Shown here: one piece after another, positions 1-10,622 of the stretch
Layout: the number at the start of each line of letters is the position of its first letter
How positions within the stretch are numbered: position 1 is the first letter of the stretch
NCBI GenBank assembly: GCA_018398765.1
Contig: JAHBMJ010002212.1
Location: 1-21,368 of the forward strand
Length of the DNA: 21,368 nucleotides
Reading direction: 5' to 3'
From: Chromera velia
Taxonomy: Eukaryota > Sar > Chromeraceae
Notes under the pieces: model-generated
What the model saw: the letters and a program-made list of their open reading frames with translations, nothing else
Told to the model about the DNA's origin: nothing
Databases searched by the model: none
Program-made: the position numbers and the translations under genes

Positions 1-252
<252 letters not shown>

Positions 253-422
253 TTTATGTATGAGGTGTGATGTGTCTGTATGTCCCTTCTCGTCTGATGT
301 CATCAGATCGTTCAAGTCTTTCCGGAGTGCTGGGCCCACCTAGATCGATCGAACTGCACTTGAATACCACAAACAAAATCCCAACAAGCAACCGTTCATC
401 TCTTTGTGCCCTGCTATTGCAG

Positions 423-1796
423 TGCCTGGAGCACGTCAGGTTCTGTTCGTTCAACGAGCTGAGAATTCTGGCGGAGATTGAACAGAGAGGAGGAGTGAGT
501 GCCGTCCTGAAGGATTCCGAGGCCATCGAACAAATAGAGGAGGCCAGCTGCTGCAGTCAGACCGTTAACGGAACACAGGTGGGCTTGGCCCTTGCGTCAT
601 TTCTGTTGTGTGCTTGTGCAATGTTGTAGAAAGAAGAGAAAGCCAACCAAGCGCAGGAATCCCCTCGCACTTCCGATGAACACATGTTTCCTGCAAGAAG
701 GAAGCCGACGGACACACACTGACCGATCACACACCGTGCAACTTGCTGTCCATCTTGCCCGCCTACCTGTCTGCCTGCCTCTCTGTCTACTCGCCTGCCT
801 GCCTGCCTGCCTGCCTGTCTGCCTGTCTGCCTGCTTGCCTGCCAAGATAGTGCCGTGCCCACACGCACAGGAAGGACATTGCGATCTTTCGAAGATGTCG
901 AAATTTGGAAGAGACTCTTTCTTTCACTTTCACTCTCACACCCTCTCCTTTTTCCACTATTCTCTCTCTGCAGACAGCAGAAAAAGACAGAAGATCAGAC
1001 CCAGTACTGACCAGCTTGCTGAGGAATCACGCCATCAGGTCAGCACCCAAGAAGTGGGCAAGGCAAAGAAGGAGACTAAATACAGAAGGGAGAAGAGGGT
1101 ACGAACCTATCAGTAAATCAAAATCGAAGCAGCGGTAGAAAGACAAGGGGAGAAAAAGATCAGAAGAAAGACAAATGGAATCCCTCAGCCCGTGTTCAAA
1201 TACTTTTCTTGCGTGCCACCGCTCACTTTCTCATTCCTTTGGCTTTTCGTCTGGCTTTCCCCCTGTGTCTTTCTCACTCTCTGAATATCCTGCACTGTTT
1301 GTGTGCTCCCTCTGCGGCCTGCCTGCAGACACTTCTGGTGTTCACGCTTTCCCCAAGCAGAGTCGGTGAAGGCAGACCAGTTCTGCCAGGCTTTCGCAGA
1401 TTTCATTGGAGACGCCATAGGAGCAGTCGACATCGCCGCACGCCTTCGTCTCCCCCCCGCCAGAGAATCTCATCTGCGATTCGCCGCCAGACTCACAGAC
1501 AGCGCTGCTGCGTGCGTCAGCGTTGACACTTTTCAGGTGCGTCTTCAAGTCCATACAATCTGACAGAAAGTCACACGGAGGCATACACACACATACACAC
1601 ACACACACAGAGGGGGGGCGGGGGAAACGGATAGGCGCGTAGTCATCCAGAACGACAGAAAAACAGACAGGCCCACTCTTTCGCAGTCCGCACACATGCG
1701 AGAATAAAGAAACACACAGAAAGAAAAGAAACACCGAAACACTCAAGCGCACACTAAGGGACAGCTGCATACATAGACACGAAGATGCAGGATTGA

Positions 1797-1828
<32 letters not shown>

Positions 1829-4800
1829 CAAAGAGTGGGAGAAACAGAGACAGAGTTCTTGTGAGTATGCATGTCTGCAGGATACCGAGGTGAAAGTTCT
1901 CGACTGCAGACGCACTTTCCCCCCCACCATTGAGCTTGCCGAAAGGGTCGAGGAGCTCCTTAGCATCAGACGGTCAGCACAGCACAGCACAGTACAGCAC
2001 AGCCCAGTACGACATACAGAGAAGAGACAGACGCCTATCCTCTCCAGTCCTCTCTTTCTAGCTGCACGACAGTTGGTCTCCTTTTTCTGCTCGGTCTGTT
2101 TCAACAATCGTGGCATGCGTCCTTTTCAGGATACATTCGGTTTCACTGTTTTTCATGAAATTTCGCTCTCGCTGAATTGTGCCTGTTCATTTCATTTTGC
2201 TTTCAATAACTCATATCTGCTGTCCTGTTGCCTCCTCTCTCTCTCCAGCGTTCCAGTGGAAGTCCTCCCCTCAGTCCCTCCAGAGAGAGAGGATCTCTTC
2301 AGTCTGGCCTCAAAGAAAAGTGCACTCGTCGAAATGATGAAACACAGCGGGAAGGGGACGGGGGGAGGGGGGGCATTCTTAGTAAGTGTCGTTGGGGAGA
2401 GAGGAAGTGGGAAGAGCAGACTTGTGAAGAGAGTCGGAAAAGAACTCGCATCCGATCTGGGAGTGATGACTGGAGGGATCTTCTTCGTGTCCTGTCTCGG
2501 GATCGATTCGGCAGAGAAAGCTGTTCTCTCACTCTGTCAGGTGCATTTGTTGGCTGGTCGAATTGAGCCGCCTACTAAGCTCTCCTTCTCTCTCCGAGAG
2601 TCCCCCTCCCCTTTTTTGTATCTTCGTCGATCTATTTTTTTTTGTATCTTCGTCGATCTATTTTTCTTTGCCCTTTCTCTACCACTTTGTTTCCCGTCGT
2701 TTCCTTCTCTCTGTCGATCCCCTCCCTCCCTCCCTCTCCCCCACCTGCCCCCTCCCTCTCTTCTGCTGTCTCTTGCTTTGTCAGCACACGGTCTGGTACC
2801 TGTCCGGTTTTCCTTTGAGGCGTCGCGACTTCTTTAGGCTGGTGTTTCATGCGCTCTTCTCCCCTCCTTTTTCCGTCTCTTCCTCCCCTCGCGGGTTCGC
2901 CTATCCGGCCTTTCCCTGGTCTTCTTCAGTTCTAGCTGTCTTTCCTTCTGTCTTTCTATCTTTCTGTCTGTCTCTCTTCCCTTCCTTCCTTCCTTCCTTC
3001 CTTCCTACCTTTCTTCTCTCTTTCTTCCCTTCTTTCTTTCTTTCTTTCTTTCTTTCCTTCCTTCCTTCCTTCCTTCCTTCTTTCCTACCTTCCTTCCCTC
3101 TTTCTTTCTTTCTTTCTTTCTTTCTTGCTTGCTTGTCTTGTCTTGTCTTGTCTTAGTTGAATATTTGTCTTTCGTCTAATCGTTCGTCCATTTGATCTGT
3201 CTGTCGACGCTCGCAGCTTGGGCTTGCGCTATGCGTCTGTTTGGCGTTCCCCTACTGATCAAGGCCGGGGGTCTGTGTTCCATGCTCTTTCCTTTGCAGG
3301 TGATGGGGTTCGGTGAAGTGTCGGACAGTCAGGAGGGTCTGGAAAGGTTGAAGAGGAGACAGCAGGAGACGGCAGAGGGAGAAACTCTGATTATCCTTGA
3401 CCATATCGAGGAGGTTCGCACGTGGGAGGGGGGATACTGTGGGTACATCGATACATGTCGTTCTGTCTGTTCGTAATGCTCTGGAATAATATGTCGAATT
3501 ATTCTTGAAAGAAATTGACGAATGGAAGAGAAGAAAAATGCACCAGATATGCTCATGCATGCGTGCACATATGGACATACAGACGCACACACACAGACAC
3601 ACACACACACACACACACAAATACGTACAGACAGGAAGGGGGCGTGGAAAAAATGGACTCAGGGCATTTGTCTTTTGCTTGACTCTCCTACTTCTCAAAC
3701 TGGAAAAGGGGAGGCCCGCTCCCTTCCGTATCTCGGTCCCTTGACTGCACTGAGTGACCATCCTTGTTTGTTTCAAAAGTGGACTGCATGCAATCGGACA
3801 AATCATGCATTCGCGCTTGCGGCATGGTTGCAGATCGAGAGCAAGCAGGAAGAAAGACAAAATCTGGGAGTTTTCCTTTCCTCCCTTTTCGTCCTCTCCC
3901 CCCCGTTCCACCGCTCCTTCTCGACTGGGAGTGCCTCGCCCTCCTCGCCGAGGAAGAAAAAATACTCAGCTCTCAAACCCGACAAAACGAGCTCAGCAGG
4001 CCAAACTGCAGCCTCGGCCAAATCAGGAGAGAGCCATAGGGGGTTCAGGGTCATCACAACTTCCTCTACAGAGAAGGGAAAGGGAAACGAAAACTGCTTT
4101 TCGGGAACCGAGTTGGGGCTCCCTGCTAGTGCTGTCGAGACACTCACCGTCGAGCTGCCTACAGCAGCCGAAGCCCTGGAATGTATAGAGAAGGCATCTC
4201 TGTCTGGCAGCAAGGCGGGGCGGGGTCACAGTGTGTCAGAGCAGTCGACGGAGAGGCTGAAAGGCCTGCTTGAGAAGGGGGGAACGTCACTCGTCTTTTT
4301 GAATCGAGTCATTTCGCTGCTCCGTGAAGGAAGACTAGAAGAGCTGGAAAATGAGAAGGGCAATGAGCCAGACGAGATGCTGATTGCGTCTTTGAGCGAA
4401 GAGGAGAAACGACAGCTTGTTAGTCTCTCTGTCTTTCCTGCCACATTCTCAAAGGAGGCGGGAGTGAAGATTCTCAGAGCTGCAGATTCGCCAGTGCAGC
4501 CTGCTGCCGTGGCTGTCTCAGTGACGGTTTCATCTCTCAAGCGGCTGCAGACACTGTCGATGGAGGGAACGGAGGCAGAGAACACAGCTGGATGCCACCT
4601 GAAGGCGCTGGTCAGAAAGGGTCAGTCAATTCGGGGGAGCGGCTGTCAACTCAATACTTGCCTGCCAGCATGGAGGGGTTTGAAGTCGTATCTGTTGTTT
4701 CTTCATGAAGTTCCTTCCATTTTTTTCGGGCGTGTCCTCGTCCTTGCTCCTTTTTTGGTTTGTTTTCGATTTTGTTTACCCCTTTTTATACCTTCTCTTG

Positions 4801-6710
4801 CTCATCGACTTCACATATCGCAGAATCCGTCTGTCTTTTTCCGTAGTCGTTTGCCTCTGACTCTTTTTCGATTTGCTTGTTGTCTACCTGCCCTCTTTTA
4901 ATCTCTCGATAGGTCTATCTGTCTATTTTTCTGTCTCTCTCTGGCTTCCTCTCTCTCTCCCTCACTTTCATTCCTTTCTGCTTGCTTTTTCTTGTTTCTG
5001 TCTTTTGTGCTTGCTGGGTGGCTTGGCTGCTTGTTTGATTCTTTCCTTTCTTTTCTTTTCCTTCGTTTCGTTCTTTCTTTCTTTCTTTTTCTTTCTTTCT
5101 TTCTTTCTTTCTTTCTTTTCATCTCTGTTCTTTTCTTTCCTGCTTGTGTATTTGGTTGCTTGCTGTCTGTATTTGTACTGGAGATTTGTCGACCTTCCGT
5201 TTTTCAGACCAACTCTGGGATGGATTCCGGCTCATGGACCCACCCTTGAAGGACGTGTATGGCGCAATGGAATTTTCATGCATGATTCTTTTTGAACATG
5301 ACTGCGGGCCTGCCGTCTCTGGATGGGACTTTGAGATGCCCATTCCGACACAGTCCAAGTACATACCGCAAACATACAAACGGGTATGCATGTTCCCCGG
5401 CATTTAATTCTGCATGAGTGCATGCAGGTCTGCTCTCCTTTGACGGGGCCAGCGGTCGTCTCTCTCTCCACCCTCTGCTTCGAGCTGCACTTCTCGAGAG
5501 TGCCAAGACGGGCAGCCTCTCTGGCAGCCTGACCGTCGAAATTTCGACACGTGCAGGCGTTGAATACTTCTCGTTCCTCTTGAAAGACATGTCGGAGAAT
5601 TTCAAAAACAAAAAAAGTGCCACCGCGCTGTCCCTTTTTGACGAGGAGAGGGCAAATTTGGATTTTTTTGTTCTCGGAGAGGGGGCGTTGGCTCGGATGG
5701 AAAAGTCAAAAGAAGGCTCCCCTCTCCCCTCATGCCTTATTTCATGCCTAACAGATGCACAAAAACTCCTCGAGACTCGCCTCACCCCCTCGATGCGCCA
5801 GCGTCTGTCTGATCTGCTACTGAAGGAGGTAGAGGATCGACAGCGAAAGGGGGGGGCAGAGAGCATACGCACGCCCAAAGCAGCGGAGGGGGGGGGGCTC
5901 GATTTTGACCCAGCAGTCGCTGCGGTCTTTCTGAATGCGGGAGTCGTGCTGCATGAACAGGGCCAGAACGAAGCGGCATTGCAGAAACTGACAGAATCCC
6001 ATTGGATTTACAAGAAGGCAGTAGGGGAGGAGCATTTCAAGACGGGGGAGGTTCTACATTGTATTGGCCAGGTTTTGCAAAGTCAGGGAAAGCTTGAGGA
6101 GGCCCTACAGAAATTCGAGAGTGCTTTCTCGATTCGGAAAATCTCTCTTGGACCGGAACACCCAGAGACAGCAGCTACGCTTTCCAAATCGGGGGTCGTG
6201 CTTGAACGGTTGGGACGGCTTCAGGAGTCTCTGGAAAAACACGAAGAGACACTACGAATCCGAAAAGCCAAAAATCCACCGACCGATCCCGATGGGGTCG
6301 TTTTCACTCTTGAGTGTATTGGAAGCGTCCTCAGCAGTCAAGAGAAGTATGCGGATGCCTTGGAAAAGTACAAGGAGGCAGCGCACCTCAGGAAATCCCT
6401 GTATGGGGATGCACACCAGTCGACTGCGACGACAGTTCACCGCATAGCAACGGCCCTGAGTCACTTGGGACGTTACGATGAGTCGTTGAATCAGTACGAA
6501 GAGTGCTTGCTGATCTCTAGAAAGGCCTGCGGGGAGAAACCCACCCATGAGATTGGTACAACTTTGTACAGCATGGCAATCATCAAAGAGAAGCAGGGGG
6601 ACGAGGAAGGAGCTGCCGAACTATTCGATCAAGCCGCAAAGGTATATGAGAAAGTTCATGGGATCTCGCACGAACTTACCCGCGATGCCTATGAAAAGGC
6701 GGCTTGCTGA
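423..6710 (+). CDS. STAND ATPase: NB-ARC-like NTPase, winged helix and TPR (NLR-like), 8 exons
   Basis: Exons 423-578, 974-1038, 1329-1536, 1881-1972, 2249-2540, 3300-3413, 3834-4610 and 5427-6710 join with GT-AG introns and matching phases into 995 codons ending at TGA 6708. Exons 2-3 (residues 53-143) resemble the end of a CHAT/caspase-like domain (IRHFWC, then ADQFCQAFADFIGDA), but I see no His/Cys dyad. PPEREDLF (184-191) leads into Walker A GERGSGKS (223-230, nt 2394-2417). Walker B is LIILDHIEE (301-309), followed by GFRVITT (379-385), a winged helix (LSVFP 507-511 to LHPLL 582-586), and six 42-residue TPRs (about 732-985). This order is that of NB-ARC/TPR signalling ATPases, where nucleotide exchange drives oligomerisation and TPRs bind partners; ligand and output are unknown. 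The exon 7 start is least certain, since 3780 and 3849 are also in phase. The reading frame is open back to ATG 297, which could be the true start (+42 codons); otherwise upstream exons lie outside the window. Confidence 0.85.
763..843 (+). repeat. CTGC/CTGT tetranucleotide repeat in intron 1
   Basis: Repeated CCTG, CTGT and CTGC units lie within the 395-nt intron 579-973. This simple repeat makes long but meaningless open frames on both strands. Confidence 0.85.
1583..1609. repeat. AC microsatellite in intron 3
   Basis: A short (AC)n run lies in intron 1537-1880 of the STAND gene. Confidence 0.85.
1795..1828. repeat. GAAA tetranucleotide repeat in intron 3
   Basis: About eight GAAA units lie roughly 50 nt upstream of the exon 4 acceptor. 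This is purine-rich on the sense strand, unlike most other repeats in this gene's introns. Confidence 0.85.
2612..2663 (+). repeat. Perfect 26-bp tandem duplication in intron 5
   Basis: Two copies of a 26-bp unit (T6, then GTATCTTCGTCGATCTA, then T3) abut at 2612-2637 and 2638-2663 with no mismatch. The exactness suggests a recent replication-slippage event. Confidence 0.9.
2937..3155 (+). repeat. Long pyrimidine tract (CTTC/CTTT/CTTG units) in intron 5
   Basis: About 220 nt are almost exclusively C and T, in blocks of TTCC, TTTC and finally TCTTG units. The tract sits inside the 759-nt intron 2541-3299 and accounts for the long low-complexity Ser/Phe/Leu open frame here. Confidence 0.9.
3583..3618. 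repeat. AC microsatellite in intron 6
   Basis: An (AC)n run with a few GAC interruptions lies within intron 3414-3833. Confidence 0.85.
5069..5118 (+). repeat. TTTC repeat in intron 7
   Basis: (TTTC)n lies within the 816-nt intron 4611-5426 and belongs to a larger pyrimidine-rich stretch from about 4850 to 5160. Confidence 0.85.
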
Positions 6711-6757
6711 TGTCGCTCAAAACCAAACACTCCTTTACAGTCTTACTAAAAAAACCT

Positions 6758-6763
6758 AATAAA
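6758..6763 (+). terminator. Candidate polyadenylation signal AATAAA
   Basis: AATAAA occurs 48 nt after the STAND gene stop codon, at the step into AT-rich sequence. The hexamer is the canonical animal/plant signal. Its use in this lineage is not established, so this is a positional inference. Confidence 0.35.
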
Positions 6764-6908
6764 AACTTGTTTATAAATGTTCATATTATCGTTATCAGTA
6801 GTGTGAGTATGACTATGACTATGACGCGCCATCGTCATCTATATCTAGAGCTAGTTGGATACTTCTAACGCCAGGCAGTGAAAAGCGTGATGAATTTCAA
6901 ATCTAGTT

Positions 6909-6910
<2 letters not shown>

Positions 6911-6965
<55 letters not shown>
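6911..6965. repeat. Compound (CT)n(AT)n microsatellite
   Basis: About 18 CT units run directly into about 10 AT units. Confidence 0.95.
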
Positions 6966-7560
6966 CATAATTAATTGAATGAGGAATAATGAGGAGAGTT
7001 GGCAATTTGTTTGATAAAAGAGGATATAGAAGAGGAGTCTGAAGACTAGTTTGAAAATCGAGTCAATGTTGAACTTTGGTTAACGGAAAAAAATATATAA
7101 CTTAACACTTTGAATACAAAAGTGAAAGAAACCAGAAAAACAGACAACTAAACTGGTAACTTGAACTAAGTCAGTTATAAGTATTTTATTCATGCACCGG
7201 TTGCCAGTGCTATATAATTTGCTATGTGGTACCAGCGTCATGTGTGTAGTTATTTATACATGTTTTGTGTATTTTTTTAAAATAGCTGTATGAATGAATG
7301 AACATATCTGTCACTGAATCTGTTGAAGTCTAGTTTTTAGCATGCAATCCATCTCCCGCCATCTCCATACAAGTCTTTCTTGATCAAGATCCTAGCTAGC
7401 TCTATTTTAACTGAGTCTTTATGAGTCTTTAAGAGACTGTAGGCTTTAATATGTACAAGCTCAAGCAAGAGCTGTAAGACTTTAATGGCAAAGCTGCTTT
7501 GAAATCGAAAAAAGAATTAAACTAAATACAACAAATTAAAAAGTGTGTAACGAACTGATT

Positions 7561-7565
<5 letters not shown>

Positions 7566-7595
<30 letters not shown>
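7566..7595. repeat. AT microsatellite
   Basis: About 15 consecutive AT units in AT-rich spacer. Confidence 0.95.
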
Positions 7596-7597
<2 letters not shown>

Positions 7598-7892
7598 TTC
7601 ATTCAAATGAGTAATAATGATGAAAAATAAGGCTTTCAAATAATTTTTATAGCGTGTTTAGGCTCTACCTTTAGCTAGCAACTTAATTTGAAGCTGTTTC
7701 ACTATGTTTCATAACCATTTCCTCGCCATTCTCTCTCCTGAATCTGCTCCTTCCATACCCAAATTCCCATCCACTCCGAGTTCCTGCAACCAACGTGTCT
7801 GTCAGTCAGTCAAATTATTAGTTTATTAGTCATCAGACTATGACCGCGGCCAGTGACCTGACTTCAAACGATACCTATATGCTATGCTATAT

Positions 7893-8141
7893 TGATGTAG
7901 ACCACAGTGAAACAGCATTTACAGGTCTATTTTACTCACTTGTAGGAGTATGCAAGAGGTTTGTTCATAGACTTTTCTACTCGATTAGCAGACAAATTCA
8001 GACTGATTTGTTCTATTCGGGCATTTCTGAGTTCAATGTGTTCAATCAGATCGGCAGGGCGCGGCAGGGCTTGCGTTGGGTGCCGTTGGTATGGTGCATA
8101 CGCGGGCGGGGCCACGGGTGCACAAGTTGTGGCATACAACA
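7893..8141 (-). repeat. 3' LTR of the copia element
   Basis: This 249-bp repeat aligns without gaps to 14401-14649. I count 24 differences by eye (about 90% identity), of which 23 are transitions. This copy usually carries the A or T state. Confidence 0.92.
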
Positions 8142-8146
8142 TAAAT

Positions 8147-8164
8147 CCCCTTTTCTTTCCTTTT
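8147..8164 (-). other. Polypurine tract next to the 3' LTR
   Basis: Read on the minus strand this is AAAAGGAAAGAAAAGGGG, 18 purines followed by ATTTA and the 3' LTR. Its position and composition match the plus-strand primer of LTR retrotransposons. Confidence 0.75.
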
Positions 8165-8180
8165 ACAACTTTGCTTCTGA

Positions 8181-9060
8181 TCACTCATCGGGGATGTGTT
8201 GGCTGAAGAATGTGAGAAGCAACGTGGGGGCCATGCTTTTAATCAAGGGGTCAGCGCGGTTGAGGTCGGTTGAAATATGATACAGACGGATGCGGCATGC
8301 ATCCAGAGCATCGCGCAATGCGAGAGACTGTATCATAAGGGTAGACAAAGACCGCTCCAGGAGCTTTTCTTAGAGGGATTCGACAAGTTTGATAACAGAC
8401 CGCTCATATGGATGTGGGTGGTCTGCGACAACTAAGTGTAACACATCCTGCGCGTCAGTGTGCACTGTGTCGGACACTCCCTCTTCTTAGACGACCTGCA
8501 GGCAGGGAAGAACAAACTCCATAAAATTCATCAGGTCGTGCGAGGCGTACAGCTCAGCACAAGCACTGCTTTGAGCAACGCGGGGCTGTCGAAAGGACCT
8601 CCAATGTCATTGAATCAGGGAGTTTTTGATCGCAATCAACCACTCGGTGTGCGGGTGGGCACACCACGCAGTGCTAAGTGCCACATCCCCCCACCCAGTC
8701 ACGTCCAACGGCTCTAAATGCTTGGAGATATCATTTTTGCGAATACAGAGAGTGCGGTGTTTGGTTGCAGCTGCATAGCGGACGGCGCCGTGGAGATACG
8801 AGAGGCTGCGATTGGTTGGACAGGCAACGGAGCGACTGAGTTCATTGTAGGCCTCAGCAAGGTCCGATCGGATGTCTTGAGCGACCCAAGCAAGGCCGCC
8901 CAGGAGAGAGCGGAATGAGTGGGCCTGGGAAGCAAGCAAAGCGAGGGAGTCGTCTGGACAGTCGCAAGAATCGGGGGGAAGCGGAGTGTTTGGGATGGGT
9001 CCGGGCGGGACGGTCTGCAAGAGAGACTGCACATACTCTGCCTGACTCAAACGGATCTCG
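8181..9060 (-). pseudogene. copia RNase H domain and pol C-terminus, broken
   Basis: From about 9050 the minus strand reads SQAEYVQSLL, then FRSLLGGLAWVAQDIRSDL, then AYNELSRSV, the conserved copia block between RT and RNase H. LDVTGWGDVAL follows (the usual Asp-containing start of RNase H), then SSACAELYASHDLMNF. The frame near 8360-8180 ends with LYHISTDLNRADPLIKSM, the typical copia pol tail of ADPLTK type, and a stop at 8181-8183. In-frame stops occur near 8608, 8490 and 8370. A frameshift near 9050 separates this segment from the RT segment. The family's role is degrading RNA in RNA-DNA hybrids during element cDNA synthesis; here it is non-functional. Confidence 0.88.
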
Positions 9061-9109
9061 TCTTGTCGGAGTTCAATATCTACCCCAGCCTACCAAGTGC
9101 AGCCGTTTG

Positions 9110-9790
9110 TATCCGCTTTGAATTCACTTTCGTGATAGTGAAAGGGCCTTTGGATGCAATCTTGTCGACAAAGTCAGACGGAGACGCCCCAATGCCAATC
9201 ACGGCCAGGTCGTCGATGAAAGTCGTACACAGGCCAAGCAGTCAAGAGGACTCTGCTCCTGGCTGGCCAGACTATTTCCACCACAAGCCCAGAACCCCGC
9301 TCTTCACCCACCCTGCCTCGAGGAGCGCACGGTCTCTATGGCGGTCAAAGATGAAGCCGCTGTCCTTAAGGCCGTAGACGGCTTTCAAGAGGAGCTAGAG
9401 GTGAGTGCGGTACTCGGGATGGTCAGGAGCGGGCCGCACATACGTGGGCTCTCCGCTTGGGGAGTCAGGGCGGGGAGCTGTGAGGTAGGCATTTTCGATG
9501 TCGGCAAGGAGGAAGGAAGTGAGGGGGTTGAATTCGGGAAAGGCGAAAGCAATGCACAGCGTAATGCGGAGACCTTATTGGGCTGCTGTGACGTTGGAAA
9601 CGGGAATGTCCGACCAGCGGTCGAAGCGGGGGGAGCCGTTAGCATAGAGACGGGACTTGAAAATGCGCTCATGTTCTGACACGCACTTTAATGTGTCCCT
9701 CCAGATCAAAGGGATGGCGGTGCGACGGGCTGAGGGAGGAACTGCATCGATTGAAATGCTCTCCTTGAAGTTCACACTATAAGTCTCAAA
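9110..9790 (-). pseudogene. copia reverse transcriptase, multiple stops
   Basis: One continuous minus-strand frame carries the copia RT landmarks, broken by stops. In order they are HERIFKSRLYANGSPRFDRW (counterpart of the KARLVARG block), FLADIENAYLTAP (catalytic Asp block, normally LDVKTAFLNG), YVRPAPDHPEYR, LLKAVYGLKDSGF (the LKALYGLKQ motif) and TFIDDLAVIGIG (YVDD box, codons at 9209-9220, Tyr-Val replaced by Phe-Ile). Stops interrupt after TAAQ (near 9575), after YRTHL and twice near 9240-9280. The enzyme would copy element RNA to cDNA in cytoplasmic particles; this copy cannot make it. The region 9800-10290 upstream is a variable linker between integrase and RT. Confidence 0.9.
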
Positions 9791-10622
9791 CTTCCCTAAC
9801 TCCTTCTCCCTCCCCGCTTCAAAGCTGGTGCTGTGCCTGTTCCTCAGGGTCCTTCAGGTCACGAACGTGGACCGGGATGTGTGTAGTGGCATTGCTGCAG
9901 GGATCAGAGGTGGTCGCAGAGGCAGCAAAGGCAGTAGGGTAAACGGAGGGGTCAAGAGAGGGGCGGTACTCCGATTCAGCAGTGGTTACGGAGAGGGCAG
10001 CAAGCTCGGCAAGGATTGGGATACTCCAGAGGGAGTCGGGGGCGGGAGTGCGGGCGACAGAGAATGCGGAGGCATGCGTAGAGCATCTAAGGCAATGATA
10101 CAGATGTCGGGGTTGTGGGAAGGGGGCTGCTGGTGCTGGTATCGGACACGGTGCCCCGTGGGACGGCGCCACATGGGAGCAAACGTGTGGTTCTTCAGGG
10201 CACCATGCCTGAGAGAGCTCTACGCATGGACTTCAAGGAGTTTTGTCTTCTCGTCAATCCCAACCACCTTCCCCAAGAAGCGCTTCTACGTCTCGGGGAC
10301 CTCCCAGATGATCATTTCTCCCTGATAAAAATCGTGAATGGAAGGCAACTCACCGAGGGTGGGCTCAGACGGTGCTGAAGGGATAGGGGATGAAGCATGG
10401 GGTGATGAAGGCGGGGAGGGCTGACTATCTGAAGGAGAGCTCGAGGGGGGGTGCGGCGGATTCAAAGGGTGCGGCAGGGAAGAACGGGAGGCGGGAGGGG
10501 AGGTCTCTGAGGACGGACGAAGACACCGAATGTGTGCAAGCGTGGAGCGTTGGGTGCGAGACAGCTGAATGGTGTATACTGTATACATGCCTCCCGTATC
10601 TCTGTTTGATGATTGCATCTTC
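9791..10622 (-). pseudogene. copia pol linker (integrase C-terminus to RT), decayed
   Basis: The minus strand reads a Pro/Ser-rich segment near 10300-10500, GEMIIWEVPE and, after a stop, RFLGKVVGIDEKTKLLEVHA near 10230-10290. This resembles the linker that joins copia integrase to RT, and the reading frame changes several times. The long plus-strand open frames in this interval are antisense. I recognise no enzymatic motif here. Confidence 0.6.

Larger units (their letters stand above)
6711..7892. other. AT-rich intergenic spacer, no gene seen
   Basis: Stops are frequent in all frames and no domain-like translation is visible. It holds the 3' flank of the STAND gene and two microsatellites, and it ends at the LTR retroelement. 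The base composition is clearly more AT-rich than the coding exons. Confidence 0.7.

Noticed and set aside
592..1116. 174-residue plus-strand open frame
   Set aside because: It reads across intron 1 and its CTGC repeat; the real exon 974-1038 uses a different frame.
2563..3156. 197-residue Ser/Phe/Leu-rich open frame
   Set aside because: It is the translation of the intron 5 pyrimidine tract, low complexity throughout.
4611..4626. Alternative donor at 4620 (AAAGG then GTCAGT) for exon 7
   Set aside because: With the acceptor at 5426 it gives a stop five codons later; the donor at 4610 keeps the frame open.
5208..5400. Extra exon after the TTTTCAG acceptor at 5207
   Set aside because: Joining 4610 directly to 5427 keeps phase 0 and gives a continuous winged helix (HLKAL then GLLSFDG); the extra segment is not needed and has no domain-like sequence.
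9828..10325. 165-residue plus-strand open frame inside the retroelement
   Set aside because: It is antisense to the copia pol linker and shows no recognisable domain.
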